Below, in pieces: positions 62,835-64,000 of a stretch of DNA of 64,000 nucleotides. Position 1 is the first letter of the stretch. Each line of letters opens with the position of its first letter. The stretch is from Tridacna crocea (taxonomy: Eukaryota > Mollusca > Bivalvia > Cardiida > Cardiidae): assembly GCA_943736015.1 (NCBI GenBank), contig OX031057.1, positions 59,974,001-60,038,000 of the forward strand, given 5' to 3'. Both the position numbers and the translations under genes were made by a program. Under the pieces are notes generated by a model. That model made no database searches, had not been told where the DNA came from, and saw only the letters and a list, made by a program, of their open reading frames with translations.

Positions 62835-63075
62835 GAAGCATAGGATTGGAAACTTGGAGGCTCCAGGTTTGACTCTCATTCAGATGAAACCCAAGACATA
62901 TATGAATAAGTAAGCTGTTGCAGTTATATGACTAAAATAATGTTGAGATGTTTGAAACACCTGGCATTTATTCTGTCTATCAATAAACTTGAGCACTAAA
63001 GCCCCAGGTTCTATGGAAACACATAAATAAGTGAGGTATTGCTATGATAGACTAAAATGGTGCTGAAAGCTGCAC
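62835..63075 (+). mobile_element. tRNA-derived SINE, decayed, two tails
   Basis: B-box-like CCAGGTTTGACTCTC at 62862; tails AATAAGTAAGCTGTTGCAGT and AATAAGTGAGGTATTGCTAT, 100 bp apart, suggest two stacked copies. Confidence 0.4.
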
Positions 63076-63194
63076 AGTGTATCATTCAATTTTCTCATGG
63101 TCTACATTTTGTTCAGAAATCTGTTGAAGTGAGTTCGGCATTCAGAAGGATTTTAGTCTTCCACACTGACGTAAATTGATAGCTTTGTTCATTT

Positions 63195-63282
63195 ACCACT
63201 CCCAGGTTTTGATTTAAACTTTCTACCACAGGACAGAATTGTTAGAATTTTAAAAATTGGGATTGTGTGGTAAAAGGTTAAG
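63195..63282 (+). mobile_element. TTAA-MITE, collapsed copy
   Basis: TTTACCACTCCCAGGTTTTG and GGGATTGTGTGGTAAAAGG, TTAA: the tips face each other with the palindrome gone. Confidence 0.5.
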
Positions 63283-64000
63283 AAATAATCATATTGTGAA
63301 CTACTGCTTTATTCTTCACAAATGTTTTTATTGCTGTGGTTGCGCTATGAAATATTGAGAAAGTATTTTTTTTGAAGCAAAGAGAAAGAAATACACCAAA
63401 TTTAGGAGTGAGTTGTAATTAGATTGATAAAACTGTCTGAAATTTGGACTGGATGACTACCAAGTAATCCTGACTAGACTGGTTTATAGAGATGAAACAT
63501 AGCACTATTTTCCCTAATAAAGTCTTGGAGCCACATGTGGGAGTGTGCTCTACAGTTATACTTACTGTAACTTGATGACCATTATATTTTAAAATCTCAA
63601 TTATTCCTTTTTCCTTGTGATTTGATGGTATATGTAATGAAGAAAAAGATAAATTCAGATCTAAGACTATGGTATTATAGCAGGACCGTGCATTTCTGAA
63701 TGGGAAAAATCGTTGTTCAGTTACATTTGGCTTACCATTTTTATGTAAATTTCCTCTTTCTTTTCTGAACATTATGTATGTATAAACTCTAGGGGTTACC
63801 TAGTAACTATGTATTAAAGTTCCTATTATAGGGAGGCCATCACCAAATAAATCGGCACTGCCCGACACAGATGCCAGGTTTTACCAAATGTTCAAGAATT
63901 TTTAAAAGAAAGTTGAAAATTACTAGATATCAATGCTCTGGTTCAAACTGAAAATCGGATAACTCATCAGAGTAAAATTGTTACGAGTCAGGCGTAACTA
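63283..64000. other. Unassigned sequence with an orphan ORF
   Basis: A minus-strand 117-codon ORF (63419-63772, MFRKERGNLHKNGKPNVTEQ) has no recognised motif and no visible splice or promoter support. Confidence 0.3.

Overview
This is a eukaryotic, AT-rich, gene-poor window made almost entirely of interspersed repeats. There is no bacterial-type gene organisation, no rRNA and no intact functional tRNA. Several repeat types point to a bivalve mollusc: elements that open with AGCTCACCTGAGC and close with a GGCC hairpin plus CTCTTGTT, elements with TTATACGCCCG ends, and the core motif ACAAAGGGCAATAACTC. That assignment rests on recognising the repeats and is an inference.

The dominant component is a short palindromic element of about 229 bp, with more than 50 intact or broken copies. 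It has TTAA at both ends, CCC(T/A)TTACC-like inverted termini and a near-perfect hairpin core with arms of about 31 bp. I read it as a piggyBac-type MITE and call it TTAA-MITE below. Six neighbouring pairs share one TTAA, and several copies carry matched changes on both hairpin arms.

The second component is a set of 0.4-2.5 kb elements (types A, B, C, D, I, J, K). They have a T-run plus a subterminal inverted repeat at the 5' end, a GTCCGTC-rich tract, tandem core units of about 140-170 bp, and a 3' hairpin followed by CTTGTT. This is the architecture of non-autonomous Helitron/Helentron (pearl/HINE-like) elements. Several sit inside TTAA-MITEs with the empty site still readable.

Other elements are: a 2.94-kb Harbinger-like element (8356-11294); a broken DDE-type transposase with its leader (16440-17900) and leader-only relatives; a Penelope-like GIY-YIG relic (33178-33720); two complete 0.55-kb elements with long inverted repeats, one showing a 9-bp target duplication (Mutator-like); foldback elements; several tRNA-derived SINEs, one nested in another; a 72-bp satellite; and a 16-bp minisatellite.

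Evidence for host genes is thin. The best candidate is one exon at 27482-27655 with good splice sites, encoding an N-terminus MGCGRSK that looks like a myristoylation signal. A CpG-dense segment at 49440-50070 and two weaker exon-like ORFs (42625-42870 plus, 55653-55868 minus) deserve RNA evidence. The window is probably intronic or intergenic DNA around at most one host gene. In the entries below, plus orientation of TTAA-MITE means that the arm reading ...CCCTACTTTTGA... lies on the left.
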